From Streptomyces sp. NRRL F-5126 (GTDB taxonomy: Bacteria > Actinomycetota > Actinomycetes > Streptomycetales > Streptomycetaceae), in NCBI RefSeq assembly GCF_000721265.1, contig NZ_JOFZ01000016.1, forward strand, positions 62,001 to 126,000: a stretch of DNA of 64,000 nucleotides, given 5' to 3'. The position numbers and the translations under genes are program-made. This document shows positions 43,222 to 52,597 of this stretch, piece after piece. The notes under the pieces were generated by a model. The model did not search any database. It worked only from the letters and a program-made list of their open reading frames with translations, and was not told the origin of the DNA. Each line of letters begins with the position of its first letter. The first letter of the stretch is position 1.

Positions 43222-44663
43222 CCCACCCCACCGGCGCCGAGGGGCTCGCCGAGCTGAACGAGCCGAAGGAGCTCAGGGAGCCCAAGGGCTTCGACCTGGC
43301 GGGGCTGCTCGCCGAGCGGGGCGCGGAGCGCTACGAACTGCACGCGAAGTACGTCAATCCGCAGCTGCCCCGCATGCTGCACACCATCGGCTTCGACAAG
43401 TTCTACGAGCGCGCCGAGGGCGCCTACTTCTGGGACGCGGACGGCAACGACTACCTGGACATGCTGGCCGGCTTCGGAGTCATGGGCCTCGGCCGCCACC
43501 ACACCGTGGTGCGCAAGGCACTGCACGACGTCCTCGACGCTTCCCTCGCCGACCTCACCCGCTTCGACTGCCAGCCGCTGCCGGGCCTGCTCGCCGAGAA
43601 GCTGCTGACCCACAGCCCCCACCTCGACCGCGTGTTCTTCGGCAACAGCGGCACCGAGGCGGTGGAGACCGCGCTCAAGTTCGCCCGGTACGCCACCGGC
43701 AGGAAGCGCGTCCTGTACGCGTCGCACGCCTTCCACGGCCTGACGACAGGCTCGCTCTCCGTCAACGGCGAGGACAGCTTCCGTGACGGCTTCGCACCGC
43801 TGCTGCCTGACACCGCCATCCCGCTCGGCGACCTCGACGCGCTGGAGAGGGAGCTCAAGAAGGGCGACGTCGCCGGCTTCGTCGTGGAGCCGATCCAGGG
43901 CAAGGGCGTCCACGAGACACCGCCAGGCTTCCTGCGCGCGGCCCAGGACCTGCTGCACCGGCACAAGGCCCTGCTGATCGCCGACGAGGTGCAGACCGGG
44001 ATGGGCAGGACCGGCACCTTCTACGCGTACCAGCACGAGGCGGGCGTCGAGCCCGACCTCGTCTGCGTGGCCAAGGCGCTGTCCGGCGGGTACGTGCCGG
44101 TGAGCGCGACCCTCGGCAAGGACTGGATCTTCAAGAAGGTCTATTCGTCGATGGACCGTGTGCTGGTCCACTCGGCGAGCTTCGGGTCCAACGCGCAGGC
44201 CATGGCGGCAGGGCTCGCCGTCCTCTCCGTGATGGAGGACGACAAGATCGTCGAGAACGCCCGCACCACGGGCGACCTGCTCAGGCAGCGCCTGGCGGAC
44301 CTGATCCCGAAGTACGAGCTGCTGCACGACGTGCGCGGCCGCGGCCTGATGATCGGCATCGAGTTCGGCAGGCCGAGCTCGCTCAAGCTGCGCAGCCGCT
44401 GGACGATGCTCCAGGCGGCACGCAAGGGCCTGTTCGCGCAGATGGTGGTCGTGCCCCTGCTGCAGAAGCACCGGATTCTCACGCAGGTCTCCGGCGACTT
44501 CCTCGAAGTGATCAAGCTGATCCCGCCGCTGACCATCGGCGAGCGCGAGGTCGACAGGTTCGTGGACGCCTTCACCGCCGTCATGGACGACGCGCACGGC
44601 GGCGGCGGGCTGATGTGGGACTTCGGCAAGACCCTGGTGAAGCAGGCGGTCGCGAACCGCTGA
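43218..44663 (+). CDS. hpnO: Class III aminotransferase (HpnO-like, aminobacteriohopanetriol formation)
   Basis: A 481-residue PLP fold-type I aminotransferase. The PLP-binding text is [18 protein letters not shown], with Asp256 in [15 protein letters not shown] contacting the pyridine nitrogen and Schiff-base Lys286 in [15 protein letters not shown]. Class III enzymes with this gene context (SCO6769-type, HpnO) convert ribosylhopane-derived aldehyde to aminobacteriohopanetriol. The role rests on the hopanoid operon and not on residues unique to HpnO. ATGA overlap with dxs couples them. A strong terminator follows. Confidence 0.87.
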   Translation: MTHPTGAEGLAELNEPKELREPKGFDLAGLLAERGAERYELHAKYVNPQLPRMLHTIGFDKFYERAEGAYFWDADGNDYLDMLAGFGVMGLGRHHTVVRKALHDVLDASLADLTRFDCQPLPGLLAEKLLTHSPHLDRVFFGNSGTEAVETALKFARYATGRKRVLYASHAFHGLTTGSLSVNGEDSFRDGFAPLLPDTAIPLGDLDALERELKKGDVAGFVVEPIQGKGVHETPPGFLRAAQDLLHRHKALLIADEVQTGMGRTGTFYAYQHEAGVEPDLVCVAKALSGGYVPVSATLGKDWIFKKVYSSMDRVLVHSASFGSNAQAMAAGLAVLSVMEDDKIVENARTTGDLLRQRLADLIPKYELLHDVRGRGLMIGIEFGRPSSLKLRSRWTMLQAARKGLFAQMVVVPLLQKHRILTQVSGDFLEVIKLIPPLTIGEREVDRFVDAFTAVMDDAHGGGGLMWDFGKTLVKQAVANR

Positions 44664-44710
44664 CCTCGGGGCCCGCGCCGCCCGCCCCGGCGCGGCTCGA
44701 GAAGTGTGTT

Positions 44711-44745
44711 CTGCCCCTGAGGCACGTTGTCCGCCTCAGGGGCAG
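44711..44745 (+). terminator. Intrinsic terminator of the hopanoid operon
   Basis: A perfect 13-bp stem, CTGCCCCTGAGGC (44711-44723) with its complement at 44733-44745, has a 9-nt loop and is followed by TGCTTT. It is the strongest terminator in the operon region. Confidence 0.9.
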
Positions 44746-44932
44746 TGCTTTGGCCCGATGAAGGCATGAGCAATGCGCCGCAGCCGACGGCTCACCCCGG
44801 AGGCCGCCGCCCAGCGCGCTGTGCTGCCCCCCGGTGCCGCCATGTCACACGACCCGCTGGACAGCCGGAAGCCGGGACACAAAGAGGGTGTCCTGCCGAG
44901 CGGCCTTCCTCCAGGTGCTCTTCACGATCGGC

Positions 44933-45778
44933 TCACACGGTCAGTAGCCGCGCGCGCATGCTCTCGCGCGCGCCGGGCGTGAGGCCGAGGCCCTCGGAGA
45001 GGTAGCGGTCGGTGCCGCCCCAGTGCTCCTCGATCGCCGTGAAGGCCGTCCGCAGGTACTCGGCGTGTGCGCCGAACAGCGGGCCGAGCAGTTCGAGCAC
45101 CTCGGCGGAGCGGCCGCCGTCCGCGTTCTCGTCGCGCCGCACCCGGTAGCGCCGGTGTGCCGCGTTCGACTTGAGGTAGTCCTCCTCGATCGCCTCGTGC
45201 CCCACGCCGAGCGCCAGCAGGATGACCGCCGTCGTGACACCGGCCCTGTCCTTGCCGGCGGCGCAGTGCACCAGTACCGGCACGCTGCCGTCCGCGACGG
45301 TGCGCAGCACGCGGCCCATCTCCGCGCTCCGCTCGACGACGATCCTGCGGTACGAGTCGGCCATGCGGTCGCCGGCCTTGCCGTCCGCGAGGATCGAACG
45401 CAGCTGGTCCACGTCGCCGTGGCGGACGAGTTTCCAGAACTCGGCGCCTTCCGCGGGGTCGTTGAGAGGGATGTTCACATTGCGCACGCCCGGCAGCTCG
45501 ATGTCGGGACCGTCGAGCTTGCGGTCGGCCGCGTTGCGGAAGTCGAAGACGGTGTGCAGGCCGAGCGACGAGAGGAAGACCGCGTCCTGCGCGGTGGCGC
45601 CCGCCAGGTGCCCGCTGCGGAAGAGGACTCCCCGCCGCACCCGCCTGCCGTCCGCGGCCGGGAGACCCCCGACGTCGCGGAAGTTGCGCACGCCGGTCAG
45701 CTCGGGCTCCGGCTCGCCCGCGTTCCCGGCCGCGCTCCCGGGCTCGGTCGAAGGGACGTGCTGCGACTCCTGCGTCAC
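44933..45778 (-). CDS. Protein tyrosine phosphatase (tyrosine/serine phosphatase, DSP-like)
   Basis: A 281-residue cysteine-based phosphatase of the bacterial tyrosine/serine type. The signature P-loop is VHCAAGKDRAG with nucleophile Cys172 and Arg178. N-terminal RNFRDVGGLPAADGRRVRRG and VFDFRNAADRKL are standard for the family, which acts on phosphotyrosine/serine proteins or phosphoinositides. The start is GTG 45778, with AAGGAG 5 nt before it. The convergent hopanoid operon ends at its own terminator. Substrates are unknown. Confidence 0.9.
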   Translation of the reverse strand: MTQESQHVPSTEPGSAAGNAGEPEPELTGVRNFRDVGGLPAADGRRVRRGVLFRSGHLAGATAQDAVFLSSLGLHTVFDFRNAADRKLDGPDIELPGVRNVNIPLNDPAEGAEFWKLVRHGDVDQLRSILADGKAGDRMADSYRRIVVERSAEMGRVLRTVADGSVPVLVHCAAGKDRAGVTTAVILLALGVGHEAIEEDYLKSNAAHRRYRVRRDENADGGRSAEVLELLGPLFGAHAEYLRTAFTAIEEHWGGTDRYLSEGLGLTPGARESMRARLLTV

Positions 45779-46120
45779 GGGTACTCCTTCGTCGTCGGTA
45801 CCGGTGGGGACGCCGGTACGGCTCCTCCTCACGCACCCTAGGCCATCGGCGCCGTGCGCGAGTTGCCCGCTATGAGACTATTGCCCCAACGTGCCCTGGG
45901 TGGGCGGATGATGGTGCGGCCGTCCGTGAGCAGGATCATAACCGTGACACACCGTGGCCGAGCGCCGTCCCGACTGTCCGCGGGCCACGGGGGAAACGCG
46001 GAGAGCCTGCGACGCAGAGTCACTGAGCGCGGTGGGCGCCGGTGGTGTCACGGGAGGACCAGTGGCACGCGGGCCTTGTCCGGTGTGCGCCGCCCGCCCT
46101 ACCGTCGCGGCAGTCCGGGC

Positions 46121-46319
46121 GGGACGCCGAGTCCTGCCACCGCCCGGCGAACACACCTCACATCACCCACGCCAGGCAGGAGCGGGGGACCCAGGCAGTA
46201 CGCCGCCACCGGCGCGCACGTGTGTCCGCACGCGACCGCACGGACGGCTCGGGGTGAAGCCGCGCCACGGCGCGGCCGGGCAACTCCAGCCCGAACCCGA
46301 CAGCTCACCTCGCAGGCGC
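46121..46319 (+). ncRNA. c-di-AMP riboswitch (ydaO-yuaA class)
   Basis: Conserved ydaO-class blocks appear in order: CGCCGAGTCCTGCC (from 46125), AGGAGCGGGGGACCCA (46178-46193), TCGGGGTGAAGCC (from 46249), GCAACTCCAGCCCGAACCC (from about 46280) and GACAGCTCACCTCGCAGGCG (46299-46318). The RNA ends about 17 bp before the start of the LysM/M23 peptidase gene. In Streptomyces this class turns off cell-wall hydrolases when c-di-AMP is high. The remaining leader back to 45779 holds the presumed promoter but no clear boxes. The exact 5' boundary is approximate. Confidence 0.9.
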
Positions 46320-46335
46320 CGGAGAGGAAAGCGCC

Positions 46336-47139
46336 ATGCCCGCACGGGGTAAGCACCGCCGTCCCAGGAACCGCTCACTGACCCGCGGCCTCACGGCCGT
46401 CGGCACGGGCGGGGCCGCCGTCGTCCTGCCACTGCTCGGAGCCGCGAGCGCCGGCGCGGCGGAACACACCGCGCCCGCGGCCAAGGCCGGGACCACCGCG
46501 GCGGCCACGTCCACCTACACCGTCGCCAAGGGCGACACACTGGCCTCGATCGCCGTACACCACCACGTCAGCGGCGGCTGGAAGGCCCTCTACCGGGCCA
46601 ACAAGGACGTGGTCGGCGCCGACCCGTCGCTGATCCGCCCGGGCGAGAAGCTCCGCCTCGGCTCCGCCGCCACCCCGGCGGGGACCGCCGCCACGGGGAA
46701 CTCCGCGCACCAGGCCTCCGCGACGACCGGCACCGGCTGGATGCTCCCGGCGGGCAAGGCGCCCATCGGCACCCCGTACCACGCCGCGGGCTCCATGTGG
46801 TCGAGCGGATACCACACCGGCACGGACTTCCTCGTCGACAGCGGCACACCGGTGCACGCCGTCGCCGCCGGTACCGTCGTCACGGCGGGCTGGGGCGGCT
46901 CGTACGGCAACCAGGTCGTCATCCGGCACGACGACGGCCACTACTCGCAGTACGGCCACCTGTCGTCCCTGTCCGTGTCCGCGGGCCAGAGTGTCACCGA
47001 GGGCGAGCAGATCGGCCTGTCCGGCGCCACCGGCAACGTGACGGGGCCGCACCTCCACTTCGAGATCCGCACCGGCCCCGACTACGGCTCGGACATCGAC
47101 CCGATGGCGTTCCTGCAGTCCCACGGCGTGACGATCTGA
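46336..47139 (+). CDS. Secreted LysM/M23 peptidoglycan endopeptidase
   Basis: A 267-residue exported cell-wall hydrolase. A signal peptide (basic KHRRPRNRSLTRG then a hydrophobic core to about residue 41) leads into a LysM domain (STYTVAKGDTLASIAVHHHV...PSLIRPGEKLRLG) for peptidoglycan binding, then an M23 zinc peptidase domain. Zinc ligands are visible as His and Asp in SSGYHTGTDFLVDSG and the His pair of GPHLHFEIRTG. It cuts cross-bridges in peptidoglycan. ATG 46336 has GGAGAGGAAA upstream. The c-di-AMP riboswitch in its leader ties its expression to osmotic or germination signals. Confidence 0.93.
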   Translation: MPARGKHRRPRNRSLTRGLTAVGTGGAAVVLPLLGAASAGAAEHTAPAAKAGTTAAATSTYTVAKGDTLASIAVHHHVSGGWKALYRANKDVVGADPSLIRPGEKLRLGSAATPAGTAATGNSAHQASATTGTGWMLPAGKAPIGTPYHAAGSMWSSGYHTGTDFLVDSGTPVHAVAAGTVVTAGWGGSYGNQVVIRHDDGHYSQYGHLSSLSVSAGQSVTEGEQIGLSGATGNVTGPHLHFEIRTGPDYGSDIDPMAFLQSHGVTI

Positions 47140-47165
47140 CGCGGCCTGCCCCGGCGCGCGGCAGC

Positions 47166-48095
47166 TCAGCGCGCGCCGGCCAGCAGGTCGTCGCGGCCGA
47201 TCAGGGCCGAAGGCCCCTGGCCCGTGCAGGCGTAGGCGCCGGCCCGCGCGCCGAGCGCCGCGCTCTCCTCAAGGCTCCGGCCGGCGAGCCGGCCGTAGAG
47301 GAAACCGCAGACATACGCGTCGCCCGCGCCGTTGGAGTCCACCACGGGGCCCGGCGGTACCGTCGCGGCGATGGGCCGTGGCGTGCGGCTGCCCTCGCGG
47401 GTCATCAGGTACGAGCCGCCGGCGCCTGCCGTCGCCACGACCGCCTCCGCGCGGCCCTCCCGCAGGATCTCCTTCATCACCGACGCGATCCGTCCGCCCG
47501 CCCCCGTGGCGCTCAGGAACACCAGGTCGGCGCGGAGGGCGAACTCGCGCTGCGGCTCGGTCAGTCCGTCCCAGCCGTGCAGATCGGTGGAGACGGGGAC
47601 GCCCGACTCCTCGATGTCGTCGAAGAGATGGCGGGCGAAGTCCACGACCGACAGGTGCACGTGGCGGGCCGCACGCAGGTGCGGACGGTAGAAGGACGGC
47701 GGCATCCGCAGGTCCGCCGGGTCGCGGCTGTCGCGGAACGACATGCGCCGCCCCGTGCGCTCCACCAGGTTCACCGCACGCCGCGTGCCCGCGGGGGAGA
47801 TCAGCGCCTCGAAGTCCACGTCCCCCTCGGCGAGCCGCAGGCGCACCTGCTCGCCCGTCCAGTCGTCGCCGACGAAGTCGAGGAACTTGACGGCGAGACC
47901 GAGCGCCCGGCAGCCGAGGGCGACGTTGCCCCCGGTGTGCCCCGGCCACTCGTGTATCGCGCTCACGTCGACCGAGTCGGCCAGCGGCACGGGCAGCGAG
48001 TCGACCCGGACCACCGTGTCCACGCCGCTGCCGCCGACGACAAGGACGTCGTGCGCCGCCCGGCCGGGTCCGTCGTCGCTCCGCTGGTCCGCCAC
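47166..48095 (-). CDS. PfkB-family carbohydrate kinase
   Basis: A 309-residue ribokinase-like sugar or nucleoside kinase. The N-terminal strand VLVVGGSGVDTVVRVDSLP, the substrate-lid GHTGGNVALGCRALGL and the C-terminal PfkB signature VDSNGAGDAYVCGFLYGRL, with catalytic Asp in GAGDA, are all intact. It transfers phosphate from ATP to a hydroxyl of a sugar or related compound; the substrate cannot be read from sequence. GTG 48095 is preceded by AAGGGGAG. It is convergent with the M23 gene (26-bp gap) and has no sugar transporter nearby. Confidence 0.92.
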   Translation of the reverse strand: MADQRSDDGPGRAAHDVLVVGGSGVDTVVRVDSLPVPLADSVDVSAIHEWPGHTGGNVALGCRALGLAVKFLDFVGDDWTGEQVRLRLAEGDVDFEALISPAGTRRAVNLVERTGRRMSFRDSRDPADLRMPPSFYRPHLRAARHVHLSVVDFARHLFDDIEESGVPVSTDLHGWDGLTEPQREFALRADLVFLSATGAGGRIASVMKEILREGRAEAVVATAGAGGSYLMTREGSRTPRPIAATVPPGPVVDSNGAGDAYVCGFLYGRLAGRSLEESAALGARAGAYACTGQGPSALIGRDDLLAGAR

Positions 48096-48267
48096 AGTCT
48101 CCCCTTCGCGTCGGTACCCGTCCCGGTATGCTGACGCGCCGCGGTGAACCCGCGGACGACGTCGTCTGAACGGCGAATCCCGACACCCTACTCACCCCCG
48201 CCCGAGGAGTTCCGGCGCGTACCGTCCGGCCCGGGAATCCCACGGGCCCCGCAGACGTTCTGCGGCT

Positions 48268-49737
48268 GTGGAGAACTCCGTAAGCCCAGCAAGTGCCCTG
48301 CCGGCCACCGGCTCGCCCCGCTCCCTCCGTGCGCGACTGCGCGGCTACCGCCCCGGCGCCTTCGGCGCGGATTCGACGGGGGAGCGCCTCGCTCGCATCC
48401 GCCGCTCGCCGAACTTCGCCGACGGCACGTTCAAGAACCCGGACGGAACGGCGCGCACCAGGCCCTCGGGGTCACCGCTCGAGTACGCGAGGGCCTACTT
48501 CGAGAAGGAGGCGCGGGCCAGGCGCGCGCCGAACGGCACCGTGCCCGTCCACGCCACGACGCTCGCCGACATCGCGAAACCGCCGGCCGGCGGGCTCCGG
48601 CTGACCTGGATGGGGCACTCCAGCGTGCTTGCCGAGATCGACGGCGCGCGGGTCCTGTTCGACCCGGTGTGGGGCGAGCGGTGTTCGCCGTTCGCGTTCG
48701 CGGGCCCGAAGCGGCTCCACCCGGTGCCGGTGCCGCTCGCCTCGCTCGGGCCCGTGGACGTGGTGGTGATCTCGCACGACCACTACGACCACCTGGACAT
48801 GGGCACCATCAAGGCGCTCGCGGCCACGGACACCGTCTTCGCCGTGCCCCTCGGGGTGGGCGCCCACCTGGAGCACTGGGGTGTCGCACCGTCCAGGCTG
48901 CGCGAGCTCGACTGGCACGAGTCCACCGAGGTAGCGGGCGTACGGCTGACGGCCACACCCGCCCGCCATTTCTGCGGCAGGGGGATCCGCAACAAGCAGC
49001 ACACCCTGTGGGCGTCGTGGGCCGTCGCGGGCCCCGAGCACCGGATCTACCACAGCGGCGACACCGGCTACTTCACCGGCTTCGGCGACATCGGCGCGGC
49101 ACACGGACCGTTCGACGCCACGATGATCCAGCTTGGCGCGTACTCGGAGTACTGGCCCGACATCCACATGACGCCCGCCGAGGCACTGCGCGCCCACCTC
49201 GACCTGCAGGGCGGCGTGCCGCGTGGCGTGCTGATGCCGATCCACTGGGGGACGTTCAACCTCGCGCCGCACGCATGGGCGGAGCCGGGGGAGTGGACGA
49301 AGGACGCGGCCGTGGACGCCGGCCAGGCGGTGGCCAGGTCGGGGACAAGATGGGGGAGATGGTGCGGATGCTGGAGCGTCCCCCTGCTGACGAACGGCAG
49401 CGTGAAGCGACGGCTCAGCGCTTCATTCCCTTGCCGTCCCTGGAGGGCTCGTCTCGGCTGGTCGTCCGAACGCGTATCGTGTGGCGCTGAGCTTGCAGGA
49501 GAGGGCAGGCCGGTCAGCGCCCGGCCGATGTCGGTGGCAGCGTCTGGAACGCTCCTGAAGATCTTGTCCGAGGGGTCGTCCGGTCGAGGGCCGGGTGGCC
49601 CCTCGTGTCATGCGGTGGTCGTGGCGATCGTCCAGGTGCCGCCTGCGCGGGTGAGTCCGAGGTTGATGGGGCGGCGGAGGTTGAGGGCGGCGGCGCGGTT
49701 GTCGAGCCAGGTGTCGTTCTTGATGACGCCTCGGTAG
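48268..49737 (+). CDS. MBL-fold metallo-hydrolase with replaced 3' end
   Basis: A metallo-beta-lactamase-fold hydrolase of the NAPE-PLD/UlaG-like type. Residues to about 355 are normal: WMGHSSVLAEI, metal motif HDHYDHLD (His170, His172, Asp174, His175), YHSGDTGYFTG and LMPIHWGTFNLAPHAW. After GQAVA (nt 49334) the frame runs on into unrelated DNA for about 134 codons, through the left end of an IS element, and stops within the transposase region at 49737. The true C-terminus has been lost. A 99-bp copy of its 3' part occurs again at 54815. GTG 48268 is the most likely start; the ribosome site is weak. Function of the broken product is uncertain. Confidence 0.82.
   Translation: MENSVSPASALPATGSPRSLRARLRGYRPGAFGADSTGERLARIRRSPNFADGTFKNPDGTARTRPSGSPLEYARAYFEKEARARRAPNGTVPVHATTLADIAKPPAGGLRLTWMGHSSVLAEIDGARVLFDPVWGERCSPFAFAGPKRLHPVPVPLASLGPVDVVVISHDHYDHLDMGTIKALAATDTVFAVPLGVGAHLEHWGVAPSRLRELDWHESTEVAGVRLTATPARHFCGRGIRNKQHTLWASWAVAGPEHRIYHSGDTGYFTGFGDIGAAHGPFDATMIQLGAYSEYWPDIHMTPAEALRAHLDLQGGVPRGVLMPIHWGTFNLAPHAWAEPGEWTKDAAVDAGQAVARSGTRWGRWCGCWSVPLLTNGSVKRRLSASFPCRPWRARLGWSSERVSCGAELAGEGRPVSARPMSVAASGTLLKILSEGSSGRGPGGPSCHAVVVAIVQVPPARVSPRLMGRRRLRAAARLSSQVSFLMTPR
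49236..49334. repeat. Left copy of a 99-bp exact direct repeat (MBL gene 3' part)
   Basis: The 99 bases starting GCCGATCCACTGGGGG and ending GCCAGGCGGTGGC are identical to 54815-54913, exactly 5,579 bp away. The copy is in the same orientation and lies inside the MBL gene. It marks the left boundary of the IS island. Confidence 0.97.
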
Positions 49738-51248
49738 GGGACGCGGCGGTTGCCCTTGGCGACGAGCCAGGCGATGGCGCGTTCGACCGGTGGTCGCCAG
49801 CGGCGGTACTCGGCCTGCCATTCGGGGTCGGCGGCGGCCTGGTCGCGGGTGGCTTTGAGCAGGTCGTACTGGGCGTGGACGCTGAAGACGCGGCCGGTCT
49901 TGGAGCGGGTGCAGCGGTCCTTGAGCGGGCAGGTGGCGCACAGCTTCTTGAACTGGGCCTGGCGGGAGCCGTTCGCCGAGGGCCGGCCGAGCGCGACGGT
50001 GTGTCCGGCGGGGCAGGTCGCCTGGCCCTGCTCGGTGTCGATGGTGAAGTCGTCGGCGGTGAACCCGCTGGGGATCGCCGGGTTGAGCGGCGGCGGCTTC
50101 AGGACCAGGCTGTGCCCCTGCCCCTGGAGATGTTCGCGTAAGTCCGGTGCCGTAGGCGGCGTCGCCCAGGGCGGTGACCGGCGCGTCCTCCTCGGCGAGG
50201 AGATCCTTGGCGACGGCGGCCTCGTGGTTGTCCGCGCCGCTGCCCGTGGTCAGGGTGACGTCGGTGAACACCCCGGCCTCGGGTTCGAAGGCCACGTGGG
50301 CGCGGAAGCCCTCCTGGTGACGGGTCCGGTTCTTGTGGATGTGCCGCGTCTCGGGGTCGACGGTGGACACCGTGCGGTCGCGGACCGTGCCCTGGGCGAT
50401 GCGCCAGCGTCCGTCGCGGCCGTCGGAGTCGTCAGCGGGTTCCACGTCCTGGCCCGCGACCAGGGCCAGCAGCCCGAGCGCGTTCGCCGCGGCCTCGCCC
50501 GCCTGCTGCTCGGGCAGCCGGCCCAGCAGGGGGAGCGCGTCGGTGACCAGGGCGTCGACCAGGTCGGCGCGGGCGGCCTCGTCGTTCCAGGCGATCTTCG
50601 GCTTGCCGGGGTCGGTGTAGTCGTGGGCGGTGCACCAGGTCGCGGCGGTCTGCTCGGCGTGGGGGACCTCGCGGATGACCCGGCGGATCGCGGCGACCAG
50701 TTGGGTGACGGTGTCCTGGGTGGAGACCGCGTCGTCCAGCACGGTGGAGTCCAGCGCCCGCCGCTGCCGGCCCTTGAGGACACCGGTCGCCGCCACGACC
50801 TCCCTGACCTTGTGGAACAGCCGGTTCGGGTCGCCGGAACGCTGCAGGCGGCGGAAGTAGGTCAGCAGCGAGGGGTCGAACGCGGTGTCGTGCAGCCCGA
50901 GCCCGCACGCCGCCTTCCACCGCAGGTCGCACCGCAGTTCCTGCACCGTCTCGAAGTCCGACAAGCCGTGCAGGCTCTGCACACCACCGTCGCGGCCAGG
51001 ACCTGCGGCGGCATCGAGGGCCGCCCGTTGGTCGAGGGATACATGTCCGCGAACATCGACTTCGGGAACAGCATCTCGCGGTGCTCGGCCAGGAACGCGA
51101 ACACGCCCCCGGCCGGGATCAGTTCCCGGCAGGTCTCCCACACGTCCTCGCCGACGCTCTCCCCGCCCCATTCCCCCTGCATGACACAAGACTGGCCCCA
51201 CTCCACCCGGAGCAGGGTCAGAACCCATAATTTTCAGGAGCGTTCTAG
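49544..51248. mobile_element. IS1182-type insertion sequence (decayed)
   Basis: Imperfect terminal inverted repeats, CTGGAACGCTCCTGAAGAT on the left (49544-49562) and the complement of CTAGAACGCTCCTGAAAAT on the right (51230-51248), bracket about 1.7 kb. The single gene inside is an IS1182-like transposase carrying frameshifts. The CTAG/CTGG at the ends resembles the palindromic target preference of this family, though the left has one mismatch. The right end coincides with the stop codon of the leucine-rich protein gene. Confidence 0.82.
49608..51206 (-). pseudogene. IS1182-family transposase, frameshifted
   Basis: The 533-codon gene starts around GTG 51206 (or ATG 51182) and ends TGA at 49608-49610. 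Reading needs two frame changes: one base lost near 50,990, within ATVV(L)QSLHGLSDFETV, and two bases lost near 50,140, after ALGDAAYGTG. Together they restore the length. Family text is otherwise good: MPPQVLAATVV, CDLRWKAACGLGLHDTAFDP, RALDSTVLDDAVSTQDT and RNRTRHQEGFRAHVA-type DDE core. The protein is not expected to be active. Which of the two lesions came first is unknown. Confidence 0.88.
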
Positions 51249-52393
51249 AAGTCCCGCTCCGACTCGAACCAGGACAGGGCGAGGTCCACCGCGATGTCCA
51301 CCGGTGCGCTCGCGGCGAGTTGTACGACCGCCTCAGCGGCATCCTCGCGTTCTGTCGTCTCGACAGCCGGCAGCACGTTGACCGCTCGGACGAAGGCGCG
51401 GATTGCCGCCTCGGCGCCACGGAGGGAAGGCGAGGCGACCATGCCGGCTTCGGCGGCACGGTATTCCTTAACAGCGACGCGTGCAGCCTTCGCCGGCCAC
51501 CCAGAGAACGGAAGGCCGTATTCCGTGGCGAACCACTCCGGCGATCGCAGCTGCTTCGCGGAGGCGAACTCCCACTGCCGCCCCGCCGTCCGGGTGAGGC
51601 TACGGATCTCGGTGCGCAGCCGCTTGCCGGTGGCTTCGTCGATGTTCCAGCCGATGAAGGTGGTGAGGTCCGGCCAGGTGTCCAGGGGTGGCAGGGTGGA
51701 CAGATCGGGGCAGTACCGCAGTTCCAGTCCCACCAGATCGTTGAAGCGTGCCAGCGCCTCCAAGCCGGTGAGTCGGCCCCGCAGTGAAACATGCCGTGTT
51801 CGGGGAAATTGCAGCAGGCTGGTGCAGTCGAATGCCTGCCGCAACGGGTCGACAGTGACACTGACCGAGGTGGCGGCGGCCAGGGCGGGGAAGTTCGGCA
51901 AGCTGAGCGGATCGGCTCGCCGTGATGGCTTGGTCGTGGGGCGGAATACCAGCCGTGGGCAGAGCGCGTCTGCGGCCGGCTTCGATTTGAGCTGTGAGAG
52001 GTCGCCGACTGCCACGAAGCTGGAGCAGTCGTTCGGCAGGACGATGTCCAGGCCGACCGCGTGCAGGTGGACGCTCAGTTCCCTGATCCGGGCCTGGCTG
52101 GCGTCCACTTCTGCGGCGGCCTGCGGTATCCATGTCACGCCCTCGACGGGGCGTTTCATCGACCAGGCGAAGAAGCCGATGTCGTTCCCCCGGTAGGTCA
52201 GGTAGCGCGGCCAGAAGGTGTTCCCGTCGAACGCGGACCAGTTGATCGTGTCGTCGGCCCCGACGACGAGGTCGGGTCGCGGGCCGCCGGCGTCGGCCGG
52301 TCCGATCGTCAGGCTGCCGACGCCCGGTTCTCGGACGATCGTGTGGCTCGCGGGTCCGGTGAGCGACAGGGGGACGGATTCGGCGCTCCTCAT
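51245..52393 (-). CDS. Leucine-rich repeat-like hypothetical protein at IS junction
   Basis: A 382-residue protein of unknown function. The central part has leucine-rich repeat-like segments ([47 protein letters not shown]), preceded by a mixed alpha/beta region and followed by a helical C-terminus. There is no signal peptide or membrane helix. The TAG stop (51245-51247) lies in the CTAG at the right end of the IS1182-type element, so the IS may have created or replaced the natural end. The ATG at 52393 was chosen without a strong ribosome site. Proteins of this kind occur in actinomycete accessory regions without a known role. Confidence 0.7.
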   Translation of the reverse strand: MRSAESVPLSLTGPASHTIVREPGVGSLTIGPADAGGPRPDLVVGADDTINWSAFDGNTFWPRYLTYRGNDIGFFAWSMKRPVEGVTWIPQAAAEVDASQARIRELSVHLHAVGLDIVLPNDCSSFVAVGDLSQLKSKPAADALCPRLVFRPTTKPSRRADPLSLPNFPALAAATSVSVTVDPLRQAFDCTSLLQFPRTRHVSLRGRLTGLEALARFNDLVGLELRYCPDLSTLPPLDTWPDLTTFIGWNIDEATGKRLRTEIRSLTRTAGRQWEFASAKQLRSPEWFATEYGLPFSGWPAKAARVAVKEYRAAEAGMVASPSLRGAEAAIRAFVRAVNVLPAVETTEREDAAEAVVQLAASAPVDIAVDLALSWFESERDF

Positions 52394-52597
52394 CGCGCCA
52401 TGATGGCAGAAGCTCTCAGGGGGAGGTGCGCAGGCACTGGTACGCACCAACAGGCTGGCTCCGCACCGAGTGGCACAGGGCCAGCACCGCTGATTTTCAG
52501 TGATCTTCTAGGGCGTGTATCGAAATTGCTGGTCGTCGGCGTGGCACCGCCTAAAATGACATGCAGCCTTCCCCCGGTCGTGCTGGGATCAACCCCT

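Noticed and set aside
44773..44982. A 69-codon plus-strand frame after the hopanoid terminator
   Set aside because: Its end overlaps the phosphatase gene on the other strand, and its sequence is not family-like.
49346..49490. A protein-like segment, MVRMLERPPADERQREATAQ, between the repeat and the IS1182-type end
   Set aside because: It may be the end of a lost gene, but there is no start, ribosome site or family match to support it.
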